A DNA stretch of 64,000 nt from positions 1-64,000 of the forward strand of contig CAIKOA010000030.1 in assembly GCA_903828955.1 (NCBI GenBank). Reading direction: 5' to 3'. Positions 43,277 through 52,215 of this stretch are shown in pieces. This DNA is from an uncultured Microcaldota archaeon. Its GTDB lineage: Archaea > Micrarchaeota > Micrarchaeia > Anstonellales > Bilamarchaeaceae. Each line of letters opens with the position of its first letter. Positions within the stretch are counted from its first letter, which is position 1. A program made the position numbers and the translations under genes. The notes beneath the pieces are model-generated. The model searched no databases. It saw only the letters and a program-made list of their open reading frames with translations, and was not told where the DNA came from.

Positions 43277-45061
43277 ATGGAAGCCATCAGCAGAGCCTTG
43301 GCTGAGATGCCCGTGCAAAAGGCAAAGCGGCGCATAGGCGCGCTAGCAATGCCGCTGCATGAACCCGCATTTCCATCCATAAACGACATACGGAGGGCGC
43401 AGCTGATCGAGCTTGCAAAAAACCCCCCGAAAAGGATGAAGTGGCTCCAATTAACGAACGAAGAGGCCCTTCTTCTCGCATTCCAGTTCAACAAGGAAAA
43501 CGGAATCTCCGCAAGGTCGCAGCTGGAAAAGAGCTACAACAGCCTCTACGAAACCCTCGCAAAGAGGGGCCTCATGGGCGAGTGCTTTGGAAAGCCCCTT
43601 GGCGAAATGTCCAGGAGGGGGCTGGTCGAGCTCGGAAAGCGGCTCATGGAGGAAAACGGGATAAAAAACAAAACCGAATTCGACAGGAAATTCGACCACC
43701 TCTCCCGCGTTCTCAAGGAGAAGGGCGCATTCAAGGAGCTCGGCTTCGAAGAGTTAAGGCGGAACTTCCACTCTATGGATGACTCCTCCCTGCTTGCGTA
43801 TGCAAGGAAAAGAATATGGGAAATCGGAGCCAAAAGCAGGGCAAGCCTCTCCGAAAAAGACCCCAAGCTCTACGAGGTGCTCCATTCCCGCAAGCTGATG
43901 GATTCGATTCATTTCAGCAAAGAACTCACCAGATGGGGAACGCTGGACGACGACCATTTTGCCGCGGAGATAAACAAGGCTGCGGAGCGCAAGCAGATTT
44001 TCACTTTTCGCGAACTCGAATTGCGCTCAAGGAAGGAATACAGTGCGGTTTTCAAGAGGATAGGGACATCCCCCGGGATAACGCAAAAGCTAAACCTCCT
44101 CTACAAAAGGACCATTCCCTCAATTTCCGATTCACAACTCAGGGAATGGATAGGAAAATTCGTAAGGAGGGACAGGGTGGAAACCCTGGAGGGCCTCCGC
44201 GCCTCCGCCCCGCTGGTTTTGAGTGAGATAAGGAGAAGGGGCTGGGAACCCATGGAGGAAATCTTCAATCACGCCCACTACCCTGTAAAGGAGACGAAGA
44301 GAACCAGCAGGGAAGCGGAAGCGATGCTGATGAGGAACCAGGACCTTGTCCGGCACATAATATTCAAAAGAAGCCTCCTCAAGCTTTGCGACTACGACAC
44401 CTCCGCGCAGATTGCGAGGTTTTCCATTTTCAAGAGCGCATTGCGCTGGGACGGGGATAACCTGGACCCGAATTTCAGGCCGTTTGCAATCATGAACAGC
44501 AAGGACACCTGGCGCGAAATCATCTTTGAGCTGGAAAACGTCCACATTCCCGTGCACATCCGTAGCCACGTCGCCAGGTTCCATCGCCTCAGTTCCGGTA
44601 AGCCGGACTTTTCTTTTGATGAATATGCAAAAAGGGAGGGGCTGCAGGGGGAAGCTGCGGAAAACATCAGGCATGCCATTCCTATGCACACTGGTTCCCT
44701 CAGAAACGCGCTTCCGCAGAAGAAAGGGGGCGAGGAGGCGACTCCGGAATACCAGGATGCTTTCTTCACCAGGCATGGCAGGCCTGCAGGCGCGCCCTTT
44801 GAGGCCGAAGAGCGCATATTCGGGGCAGAGCTTAAGCAGAAAGTCGGCAAGGCACTTGGCCGCCTTTCGGAGAGGCACAAGAGAATAATCACGATGCAAT
44901 TCGGGCTGGGCAGGTACAGGCGGCCGCATACCCTTGACGAAATCGGAAGCCAGATCGGGGTCAGCCGGGAAAGGGTAAGGCAGATTTCCGATAAAGTGTT
45001 GGGAAGGCTGAAGAGGGACCCCCTCGTTTCAACGCTTTTCAGGGAGATGGTGATAGAATGA
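43277..45061 (+). CDS. Sigma-70-like protein: helical repeats plus sigma regions 2-3-4
   Basis: 594 residues. About 55-335 holds roughly five helical repeats of about 55 residues, several ending in an LY-x2-L-x4-L pattern. The C-terminal part reads as sigma-70. Region 2 is about 348-422: MLMRNQDLVRHII, then ARFSIFKSALRWD, FRPFA and WREIIFELE where sigma has its DLIQEG/KFD/FSTYA/region 2.4 blocks. Region 3 is about 424-475, starting HIPVHI and resembling RIPVHM. Region 4 is about 527-581: LSERHKRIITMQFGLG, then TLDEIGSQIGVSRERVRQI, almost a textbook helix-turn-helix. Archaea use TFB, so the role is unknown. It overlaps the next gene by ATGA. Confidence 0.72.
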   Translation: MEAISRALAEMPVQKAKRRIGALAMPLHEPAFPSINDIRRAQLIELAKNPPKRMKWLQLTNEEALLLAFQFNKENGISARSQLEKSYNSLYETLAKRGLMGECFGKPLGEMSRRGLVELGKRLMEENGIKNKTEFDRKFDHLSRVLKEKGAFKELGFEELRRNFHSMDDSSLLAYARKRIWEIGAKSRASLSEKDPKLYEVLHSRKLMDSIHFSKELTRWGTLDDDHFAAEINKAAERKQIFTFRELELRSRKEYSAVFKRIGTSPGITQKLNLLYKRTIPSISDSQLREWIGKFVRRDRVETLEGLRASAPLVLSEIRRRGWEPMEEIFNHAHYPVKETKRTSREAEAMLMRNQDLVRHIIFKRSLLKLCDYDTSAQIARFSIFKSALRWDGDNLDPNFRPFAIMNSKDTWREIIFELENVHIPVHIRSHVARFHRLSSGKPDFSFDEYAKREGLQGEAAENIRHAIPMHTGSLRNALPQKKGGEEATPEYQDAFFTRHGRPAGAPFEAEERIFGAELKQKVGKALGRLSERHKRIITMQFGLGRYRRPHTLDEIGSQIGVSRERVRQISDKVLGRLKRDPLVSTLFREMVIE

Positions 45062-48000
45062 ATCCGGCGCAGGGTTCCGCATGCAGGAAGGAGGAAATTT
45101 CCAGAGCCCCGCGCAAAATTTCCGAGCTCCCGAAAAAAAGCAGGCGGGAGGTCTGGGCCCTTGCCCTTGCAAATGAGGAAATAATAAAAAAGGCATTCCA
45201 TTGCTACGGCTTCACACTTCTTCCCGGGGTTTTGGAGCACGGCAGGCTCTCCGATGATGCAAGGCAGATAGGGATGCTGAGGCTCATGGCCGCGGCCGAG
45301 CACTGGGACCCGGATGCGGGAATCCCCTTCAAATCCTACGCATACACATACCTTCAATCCGCAGGGAGCGACCTCTCAAGCGCATTTCCCCTCACCGGAT
45401 TCAGGGTTCCTCCAAAGGAAAGGGAGGCCGCGATGGGCCTTCAGAAATGGATGCGGGAAAACCCCGGAAAGGAACTTTCGGATTTCGCATTAGAAAAAGG
45501 GATTGCGCCCGCGGAGGCGCTTAAGATCGAAGGCTGGCTGGAGAGCTACCGCGCATCAATGCGCGCAATAAGCGGCGACCAGCTGTTTTTCGGAGGGAAA
45601 GCGGAAGCCCCGGAGAACTCCGGCTTCATTCGGAAATGGGCGGAATTTTCCATGCTTCCCCCGGATGCGGAATTCCAAAAATGCTCGGAGGCGGGCGCAA
45701 TAGATTCGGATTCCGCATCCAAGCTCCGTTCCGCAATTTCATCCCTTTCAAAAACACAGAGAAAAGTGGTCTCGCTCCTTTACGGGCTGGATGGAAACCC
45801 TGAGCACACCCCGCTTGAGGTTTCAAGGATTGCGGGAATAGGGCCGCACCTTGTAGGAAAAATGGAAAAGGAAGCAATCGTAACTTTGAGAACGCTGCTT
45901 GATGCTCCTGTGCAGGAACGCGAAGAAAACAGCGAGGGCTATGTTTTCAGGAAGCAGGATCTCCTTTGCCTCCTTCCGGTTGAAAACGAAATCGCATTGA
46001 GGCTAAAATTCGGAATCGGCTTCGAAGGGAAGTGGAGCGCAGAAGAAATCTCAATATTGCTCGGCACAAATGCCGCTTCCGCAAGGTGGACTGCGGATTC
46101 GGCGTTGAAGAAGGCGCAGAGCCTCCCGCCCACAGGTGCCTGGGGTGCGCGCCTCCTCGGGATGCGCGAATTCCTGATAACCAACCACGACCTCCTGGAC
46201 TCGCTTGAACCTAGAAGAAGCGCAATATTGAAGGCGCGCTTCGGGCTGGAAAACGGGAACCCGAAAACCCTGGAGGAATGCAGGAATCTCCCGGAGTTCG
46301 GAGGGAAGGCGATCACAAGGCAGAGGGTGAACCAGCTCCACTACTCCGCAATCGGGCAGATAATATTGCTCTCTTTCCGCAGGGAAGGCCCTTCCGCATT
46401 CCATGAATTCCTTTCCAGGAACTACTCACTTGCGCAGGAGAGAATTTTTCCGCAGGATTTGAAAAGGATTCTTGAAGTTGCGGATTGCGAGAGGCCGGGA
46501 AAAACCCGGAAATCCATTGGAAAAAACAAAAGCGCCGCCCTTCCTCCGCTGGATGTGCTCAGGCTCATAGGGAAGGAGGTCGCGCCGCTGATAGATTCCG
46601 AATATTTCCTTCCATATGCAGGGAGAAGCGCGAATGATGCGCCCCTCTTCAAATTCGTTTCTGAAAATTTCCACCTTCTTGGCTCGATTGATGAAAAGGA
46701 GCGGAAGGCGATTTCCCTTCGTTTCGGCCTTTATGGAATGGGGAGGCACTCATTTGATGAATTGGGCTCTGCGATGGGCGTATCCAGGGGCTACGACCTT
46801 CCCAGGAGAATTTTCTCCGCGGGAATACGCTCGCTCCTTGAGAAATCCCTTGAGCGGAAATACGGGAAGGGCTTTGATGCGGATTCGGCCATGAAGGAAT
46901 TCATATCCTCGCATGGCAGGGAGTTTTCGCTTCTTAGCCCCAAACAGAAGGAAGCGCTCAACGCAAAATTCGGGAAGGAGGGGGAAGCCCCGCGCTCTTA
47001 CTCAGAAGCCGGCAAGCTTCTCGGAATCCCGAACCAGATGGTAAAGGAGCACGAGCTGGAGGCGGTTTTCAAGCTCCTTAAAAAAAGCCCCGGAGGGGTA
47101 AAGGCCTTCCTTCTTTCAAATCCGAAAATCCTCTCCGGCCTCGATAAGGAAAAACAGGATATTCTCTCGATGCATTTTGGCCTCTCGGGTAAGCCGCCAG
47201 TTCCCATAAACGAAATCCTCAACTCCACAAAAGAGCCCAGCATGAGGAGCCTGAGGAGAAAGATGCTCAGGTGGATTCATGGCATTCTGCTTGATTCCCT
47301 TCGTGTGCAGGCAGGTTCGGGAGGAAAGGGCACTTCCCCGGTCTCGCGCTTCCTTGCCGAAAACCCGAACCTTCTCCAGGGCCTCCCTGAGAAAGAGATG
47401 AGTGCGCTCCTGTTCCGGAATTTCAGGCAGGGCGAAGCCGGCGCCAAAGGCGGCAAGATAAGTTACGGCCTGATTAATGCGAGAGAATCCGCGGCGATTG
47501 CAAAAATAGTTTCGGCCTGGCAGCTTTCCGGCCCGGCGCAGGCCCATGCAGAAAGCAACGAGAAATTCCTTTCCGCGCACGTTTCTGCGCTTGCTGCCCT
47601 TTCCCCAAGGGAAGAGATTGCAGCGCTTCTTTACTTCGGAGTTGAAAAATGGAGGCGGCACGCAGAATCTGAAATTGCGGATGCGCTCGGTTTGCGCAGT
47701 TCTGCCGAAGCAGGCAACCTCGTAGAAGAAGGAATAGCCCTCCTTAGGCGCGCAGGCTGGAACAGGGCAAAGGGGATTTACCCGGAGCCGAAAATGAAGA
47801 GCTTCTTCCTGAAGAATCCGGAAATCTCCAAAATCCTCTCCCCGAAAACCGAAGCCTGCGCAAGGTTGTTCAGCGGGTCGGGGGGCGGAAAGGAATGCAC
47901 AGTGCGGGAAATTTCAGAAGCGCTCGGGATGCCTGAGAAAAGCGTCCGGAATGCAATTTTCCGCGCATATTCCCTTGCAATCCTTTACTCCAAAAAAGCC

Positions 48001-48090
48001 GAATCCGCAGGCAACGTATACGTCCTGAATGTGGGAAAAGGCAGAAAGGGCTCCAAGGAGCCGCTTTGCGAAGGGATAATTCACTCGTAA
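45058..48090 (+). CDS. Sigma-70-like protein with about nine tandem region-4 units
   Basis: 1010 residues, coupled to the previous gene by ATGA. Region 2-like: about 37-110, with QIGMLRLMAAAEHWDPDAG and FKSYAYTYLQ. Region 3-like: about 115-163, starting FRVPPK. Then region-4-like units at about 222-283, 301-356, 368-440, 530-597, 612-676, 682-747, 762-821, 836-900 and 914-975. Typical pieces are LSKTQRKVVSLLYGLDG, LEPRRSAILKARFGLENG, IDEKERKAISLRFGLYG and LSPKQKEALNAKFGKEG, each followed by a turn and a third helix. From the third unit on, most start with an x-FL-x2-N-x2-LL-x2-L helix. I know of no described protein with this architecture. Confidence 0.7.
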   Translation: MNPAQGSACRKEEISRAPRKISELPKKSRREVWALALANEEIIKKAFHCYGFTLLPGVLEHGRLSDDARQIGMLRLMAAAEHWDPDAGIPFKSYAYTYLQSAGSDLSSAFPLTGFRVPPKEREAAMGLQKWMRENPGKELSDFALEKGIAPAEALKIEGWLESYRASMRAISGDQLFFGGKAEAPENSGFIRKWAEFSMLPPDAEFQKCSEAGAIDSDSASKLRSAISSLSKTQRKVVSLLYGLDGNPEHTPLEVSRIAGIGPHLVGKMEKEAIVTLRTLLDAPVQEREENSEGYVFRKQDLLCLLPVENEIALRLKFGIGFEGKWSAEEISILLGTNAASARWTADSALKKAQSLPPTGAWGARLLGMREFLITNHDLLDSLEPRRSAILKARFGLENGNPKTLEECRNLPEFGGKAITRQRVNQLHYSAIGQIILLSFRREGPSAFHEFLSRNYSLAQERIFPQDLKRILEVADCERPGKTRKSIGKNKSAALPPLDVLRLIGKEVAPLIDSEYFLPYAGRSANDAPLFKFVSENFHLLGSIDEKERKAISLRFGLYGMGRHSFDELGSAMGVSRGYDLPRRIFSAGIRSLLEKSLERKYGKGFDADSAMKEFISSHGREFSLLSPKQKEALNAKFGKEGEAPRSYSEAGKLLGIPNQMVKEHELEAVFKLLKKSPGGVKAFLLSNPKILSGLDKEKQDILSMHFGLSGKPPVPINEILNSTKEPSMRSLRRKMLRWIHGILLDSLRVQAGSGGKGTSPVSRFLAENPNLLQGLPEKEMSALLFRNFRQGEAGAKGGKISYGLINARESAAIAKIVSAWQLSGPAQAHAESNEKFLSAHVSALAALSPREEIAALLYFGVEKWRRHAESEIADALGLRSSAEAGNLVEEGIALLRRAGWNRAKGIYPEPKMKSFFLKNPEISKILSPKTEACARLFSGSGGGKECTVREISEALGMPEKSVRNAIFRAYSLAILYSKKAESAGNVYVLNVGKGRKGSKEPLCEGIIHS

Positions 48091-48151
48091 TCCTGCGGAT
48101 ATCCAAATAATCGGGAAGTCTAACATTTAATAACACTAACTAACAAATATA

Positions 48152-49504
48152 ATGCTGGGATTGGGAAATATGGGAAAAGCAATGCGATACCTGGCAGGGG
48201 GCGCAATCGTGGCCACTTTGGCTACCGCGAGCCTCCGCTGCAATAACGAGGATCAGGCTTCCCGGGGCTTCGGAGCGCAATGGATGCCCATGATTGGTGC
48301 GCAATGCTCTGCCTCTTTGGAAACCAGGGCCAAGGAAATCCCGAAATCCGAATTAGGGCAAATCGAGACGACCGCGCGCTCCTTCCTGGAAGAACTCAGA
48401 ACAAACCGCTCAAAATATCCGGACGATTGGTTTGCAGACCAGCTAAAAATCTGTGTCCTAAATGATAGCTGCTCCATCACCCGTTATCTGTATGCAGCCG
48501 CACTCTACACCCACGACACAGGCCTCGGAATCAAGTCAGTGGCGGCATTGGCGCGTTATCCGACAGAAAGCATGAGCGTTGGGGAACATTTTAAAGAGAT
48601 CATATTGAGGACCGTTTCGCTGGAAGCCAGGGACCCGAAGGTTGCAGCGGCCGCCAAGGAAGCCTCGCTGAAGCTCTCCAGATTCATCCTGAAAAAATGC
48701 ATATCCGGAGAAGACTGGCCGCGCGTTTATGACATGGCCGAGCATTCTGTGCACCCTGAGATAAAGAATAAGGCAATCAATTTGACGCTCAACCACGGCG
48801 GGCTTTATGCCTTGAAATATGTCGCCATCCATTCGTCAGATGCATCCAAAGCAGAAGGCGCATTGGACAAGATAGCAAGCAAAACACTGTGGGGCGAGGT
48901 GCGCGATGTCGCAGAAAACGCCCAGAACCAGCCAATACGCGCCAAGGCGCTTAAGGCGCTTGAAAATTCCGGAAGCTATTCCGAAATTGCGGGCGTTGCA
49001 GAAGATTCTAACGATGAAGAACTAGTCAACTCTGCAATAGCAGTACTAATCGATAAAGGCCAGGATGAAAGCATTCTGGAGGTTCTCAGAGATGCCGCTT
49101 GGTCTGGCCGCTTGATGGCCGGGAAAAATGCGATAACTGCCCTTGTGGCCAACAAAAAATGGGAAGTTATCGCAGGCATCCTGGAGGAACGTTTTTGCAT
49201 ATCATACGATCAATATAGCCCCTCCCACATTGCTTATGCCTATGAAATGATAGGAAAGCAAATACCGGATTTAGCTTTGGCAGGAGAATACAGCATTCTG
49301 AAAACAATTGCCTTGGGAGCAAATGATTACGAAACTAGGCAAGCTGCTTTGGATTCTTTAATTAAAGCGGGCAGGTGGCAGGAGGTTAGGTCTGTCGCAG
49401 AGTATCTGGAGTATGGGGAAAATTCCCAGAGCAGTGAATTAAGGGACCGCGCCCTGGGGTCCCTTCCATTGTATGAAAGGATATGCACCCATCTGGATTT
49501 GTAG
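48152..49504 (+). CDS. Putative lipoprotein with HEAT-like helical repeats
   Basis: 450 residues. The N-terminus has a hydrophobic stretch (about 12-28, YLAGGAIVATLATASLRC) ending in Cys followed by NNED, which suits a lipid-anchored or anchored protein; the archaeal lipobox is not well defined, so this is inferred. The remaining protein is a series of about 30-residue helical pairs (WPRVYDMAEHSVHPEIKNKA; WGEVRDVAENAQNQPIRAKA; WQEVRSVAEYLEYGENSQSS), an alpha-solenoid of HEAT type. A TATA-like TTTAATAA about 26 nt upstream gives a leaderless start at 48152. It probably acts as a surface scaffold. Confidence 0.68.
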   Translation: MLGLGNMGKAMRYLAGGAIVATLATASLRCNNEDQASRGFGAQWMPMIGAQCSASLETRAKEIPKSELGQIETTARSFLEELRTNRSKYPDDWFADQLKICVLNDSCSITRYLYAAALYTHDTGLGIKSVAALARYPTESMSVGEHFKEIILRTVSLEARDPKVAAAAKEASLKLSRFILKKCISGEDWPRVYDMAEHSVHPEIKNKAINLTLNHGGLYALKYVAIHSSDASKAEGALDKIASKTLWGEVRDVAENAQNQPIRAKALKALENSGSYSEIAGVAEDSNDEELVNSAIAVLIDKGQDESILEVLRDAAWSGRLMAGKNAITALVANKKWEVIAGILEERFCISYDQYSPSHIAYAYEMIGKQIPDLALAGEYSILKTIALGANDYETRQAALDSLIKAGRWQEVRSVAEYLEYGENSQSSELRDRALGSLPLYERICTHLDL

Positions 49505-49541
49505 GGGATTTTATGGTTCTCCGTATCCGTAAGGCTGCGGT

Positions 49542-50831
49542 CTATTCATAATCCTGCAAATTAACCTCCAAATACCTTGCTTTCTCGAATTCCTTTCCTA
49601 ATTTTCCAATCGGTTTTGTCGCATCAATCCCTACTTTGGTAGTTTCGCGCGTAAATGGATTCGCAGAAGGGTCCAAAGAGGAGCCTTTCTCGCCCTTTTT
49701 AACAACCAGCCCCTTGTCCCCCTGGAAGCGGGTCGCAATCGCCCATTCCACTTCCTGCATATTATGGATATCTACATCCTCATCCACAATCACTACGTGC
49801 TTGAGCGACTTATGCCCGATAAATGCGGCCTCTATTGCCTTCTTCCCATCATCCGCATTCTTCTTCTTTATTCCAACCACCGCGTGAAGCCAGGAGCACC
49901 CTCCCGGAGTAATGTTCACTCCAGTGCAGGGAACAACCTTATCCACTTCATCAAAAATCGTGGGCTCGCGGGGCATTCCCATCAAAACCTTGTGCTCCAA
50001 TCCACCTGGAAGGAGTGCGTGGAAAATCGGATTCTTCCTGTGATAGATTTTCTTGACCGTAAGCGTGGGCTGCTTCCGCACAACATCATATGTTTCCGTT
50101 AAATCCAGGAATGGCCCTTCCTTTTCCAGCTTATTCGAGCTCAAATGCCCAACGAATGCAAACTCCACTTCAGACGGAATCTCAATCCCATTCATGAGTT
50201 CCACGGTTTCAAAGGGCATGAGCGTATTCGCAATCTCCAGTTCGCTCTGGCCTATTTTTGTTGAAATTGCGGATGCGAGCAGCACATTTATCGGCGCTCC
50301 AATTATTACCGCAACTTCCAATTCTCCCCCGGCCCTTTTCAGAAACTCGTCCAGGTGCCGCGGAAGAATCCTCAAAACCAGCTTATTGTCCCCGGCCACC
50401 ATCATCCTGTGGAATGAGCAGTTCTGCCCAAGCTCCGGGTCCTTTGCAATCACTATTCCAGAACAAATGTACGGCCCTCCATCCTTCTTTGTATGTATTG
50501 GAATTGGAATTTCCTTTAAGGAAGAAGAAGTCTCCTCTAAAACCGGAGCAGTATTCGTTTTCCTGGGTTTGGATGGATTGTTTATTGCATGCACCATTTT
50601 CTCCTGGATTTCGGATGCCTCGCAGCCCAAATACTCCGCCACCTGCTCCCTCGTTGCAAAAATGTTTGATGCGCACCTCATCGGGGAGTCCGTCACATAT
50701 CCGATGCAGGGAGTCGGCTCCAGCGCATGGAAAACCCCTGCAATTTCCAATTTCCTTTTCAAAGGTTTTTCAATTACGCGCAGTTTCCCATCCGCTTTCA
50801 GCTGCTCAACAAAATCACGGAAAGATTTCAT
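49542..50831 (-). CDS. UbiD-family decarboxylase (probable anhydromevalonate-phosphate decarboxylase)
   Basis: 429-residue UbiD/prFMN-dependent decarboxylase. The prFMN-site signature appears as NKLEKEGPFLDLTETYD, and the upstream SFHRMMVAGDNKLVLRI and GAPINVLLASA segments are typical. In archaea a UbiD homologue removes CO2 from trans-anhydromevalonate 5-phosphate to give isopentenyl phosphate. With AcnX, UbiX and IPK genes in the same window, that function is the best fit. The ATG at 50831 lies about 26 nt from TTTTAAAAT (leaderless). An in-frame GTG 9 nt upstream is less likely. Confidence 0.87.
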   Translation of the reverse strand: MKSFRDFVEQLKADGKLRVIEKPLKRKLEIAGVFHALEPTPCIGYVTDSPMRCASNIFATREQVAEYLGCEASEIQEKMVHAINNPSKPRKTNTAPVLEETSSSLKEIPIPIHTKKDGGPYICSGIVIAKDPELGQNCSFHRMMVAGDNKLVLRILPRHLDEFLKRAGGELEVAVIIGAPINVLLASAISTKIGQSELEIANTLMPFETVELMNGIEIPSEVEFAFVGHLSSNKLEKEGPFLDLTETYDVVRKQPTLTVKKIYHRKNPIFHALLPGGLEHKVLMGMPREPTIFDEVDKVVPCTGVNITPGGCSWLHAVVGIKKKNADDGKKAIEAAFIGHKSLKHVVIVDEDVDIHNMQEVEWAIATRFQGDKGLVVKKGEKGSSLDPSANPFTRETTKVGIDATKPIGKLGKEFEKARYLEVNLQDYE

Positions 50832-50870
50832 AATATTCACTTATGTTGGAAGATTTTAAAATCCGGCTAT

Positions 50871-51386
50871 TCATGGGTATAGCTTGCTTACTTCCCTCAA
50901 TAGGCCCAATACGCTCACAAAAAACATCCTCTTCTCAATGCTGCGCGCATGGAGGCTCTCATAATACGCTTCCAGCAGCTCAATCGCTTTCTTGGAGTCG
51001 AGTGTAAAGCACTTGTAGAAGACCCTCCTCCCCACTTCTATCTCCCCGTTGCCCACCGCTACCTTGAATGCAAAAAAGAGCTTGTTTACGTCCTTTTCTT
51101 CCCTTTCAACCTCCGCAAGCTCCTTTTCCGCATCCTCGCGAAGCCCTTCCCTGAAATCAGGGATTGATTCGCATATGAGGAAAAGCCGGTCTTTGGTAAG
51201 CCGGAAAAGCTTCTCAAATGCGTTCTTGGCAGCCTTGTTTTCGCCAAGCGCCTCGAGCGCGCTCGCATAAAAGAAAAGCAGGTCTACGTCCTCCGGCCTG
51301 AGGTCGAGCTCCGCTTTGCAGAACTCCTTGAGCTCTCTGCATTTGTTTTCTGAAAGCATCTGCTGCATCTTTTGCAGGAAGGCCAT
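50871..51386 (-). CDS. TPR-like helical protein, unknown
   Basis: Not recognised; 171 residues, entirely helical and charged. LDLRPEDVDLLFFYASALEALGENKAAKNAFEK (first part) reads like one TPR unit; ELAEVEREEKDVNKLFFAFKVAVGN and AIELLEAYYESLHARS may form two more helical hairpins. It lies just upstream of UbiD on the same strand, but the UbiD TATA box sits between them, so they may be separate units. No function can be assigned. Confidence 0.66.
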   Translation of the reverse strand: MAFLQKMQQMLSENKCRELKEFCKAELDLRPEDVDLLFFYASALEALGENKAAKNAFEKLFRLTKDRLFLICESIPDFREGLREDAEKELAEVEREEKDVNKLFFAFKVAVGNGEIEVGRRVFYKCFTLDSKKAIELLEAYYESLHARSIEKRMFFVSVLGLLREVSKLYP

Positions 51387-51437
51387 TTCCCCATTTTCAC
51401 AACCAGGTTTTTAATAAGTAGCGGACCCAATACAGGC

Positions 51438-52211
51438 ATGAAGCAGTTTTCGGCACGGGCCAAGGGTGCTGCGGCGCTGGTTGCGATCGGCGCTTTCACC
51501 ACAACCCTCCTGGTTGAACCGATAAGCTGCTCAAGAAGGGATGATATGCAGTCTTTCGGAAGCGTTGCTGTTAAGGAAAAGGCACCCACACAGAAGGAAG
51601 TTCTCGACAAAATCCAGAACGCAAGGAATATTGCGCAGGTTTCTTCAGTGGTTTTTGGATTTTTGAAGGAGGATGCCCCAAAGGAGCAGAAGTATTCGGT
51701 TGTGGATTCTTTCTCTGCAAAATTCAAGGAGGACGCGCTGAGGGAATTCTTCCGCAACGCCCATGTCGATTTCGGTTTTGAGTTCAATGGCGGCATAGAG
51801 AAATTCAAGGTTGAGGAGCCCGGCAAGATTTCGTATATGCAGGCGCTCACGCACGGTTTCTTCGACTTCGGCGATGCCGGCCTCAGGTATGTGGTTACTC
51901 TAATTTCAGTTCAGCCGGACCCCTCTCCGTTTGCGATATTCAAGGACAGGGATTCCCCACTTACCGCCCAGATCGGATTGATGGTATGCGCGAAACTCAA
52001 AAAATATGAAAAAATGGACGCGAAGGCCGCGGTGGAATACATAACGCCCTACCTTTCAAAAAAAGACATCACGGATACGGCCAAGAAAAGCCTCCTCGGG
52101 CTGCTGGGCATGATTGACCCTGCCTCGCTTGATGCAATCGCCAAGAACCCCTCCATAGACCCCTACCTGAAGGAAATCGCTGCTGAATTAAGAAACAAGA
52201 CGGGCAGGTGA
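51438..52211 (+). CDS. Putative lipoprotein, unknown
   Basis: 257 residues from the ATG at 51438, which lies about 26 nt after a TATA-like TTTTTAATA; the frame is open upstream without promoter support. The N-terminal segment AAALVAIGAFTTTLLVEPISC ends in Cys followed by SRRDD, similar in shape to the gene at 48152. The mature part is helical and charged, with HEAT-like pieces near the C-terminus (AAVEYITPYLSKKDITDTAK; LGLLGMIDPASLDAIAKNPS). The next gene starts 4 nt after the stop. Function unknown. Confidence 0.66.
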   Translation: MKQFSARAKGAAALVAIGAFTTTLLVEPISCSRRDDMQSFGSVAVKEKAPTQKEVLDKIQNARNIAQVSSVVFGFLKEDAPKEQKYSVVDSFSAKFKEDALREFFRNAHVDFGFEFNGGIEKFKVEEPGKISYMQALTHGFFDFGDAGLRYVVTLISVQPDPSPFAIFKDRDSPLTAQIGLMVCAKLKKYEKMDAKAAVEYITPYLSKKDITDTAKKSLLGLLGMIDPASLDAIAKNPSIDPYLKEIAAELRNKTGR

Positions 52212-52215
52212 GAAA

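Noticed and set aside
44132-45357. Minus-strand frames of 265 and 321 codons across the sigma-like genes
   Set aside because: Antisense shadows; the plus-strand proteins show clear sigma-like conserved blocks across the same bases.
43277-48090. Bacterial contamination or chimeric assembly as source of sigma-like genes
   Set aside because: Flanking genes on both sides are archaeal, the promoter looks archaeal, base usage is like the neighbours, and the repeat-extended architecture is not that of any bacterial sigma factor I know. A coverage check would settle it.
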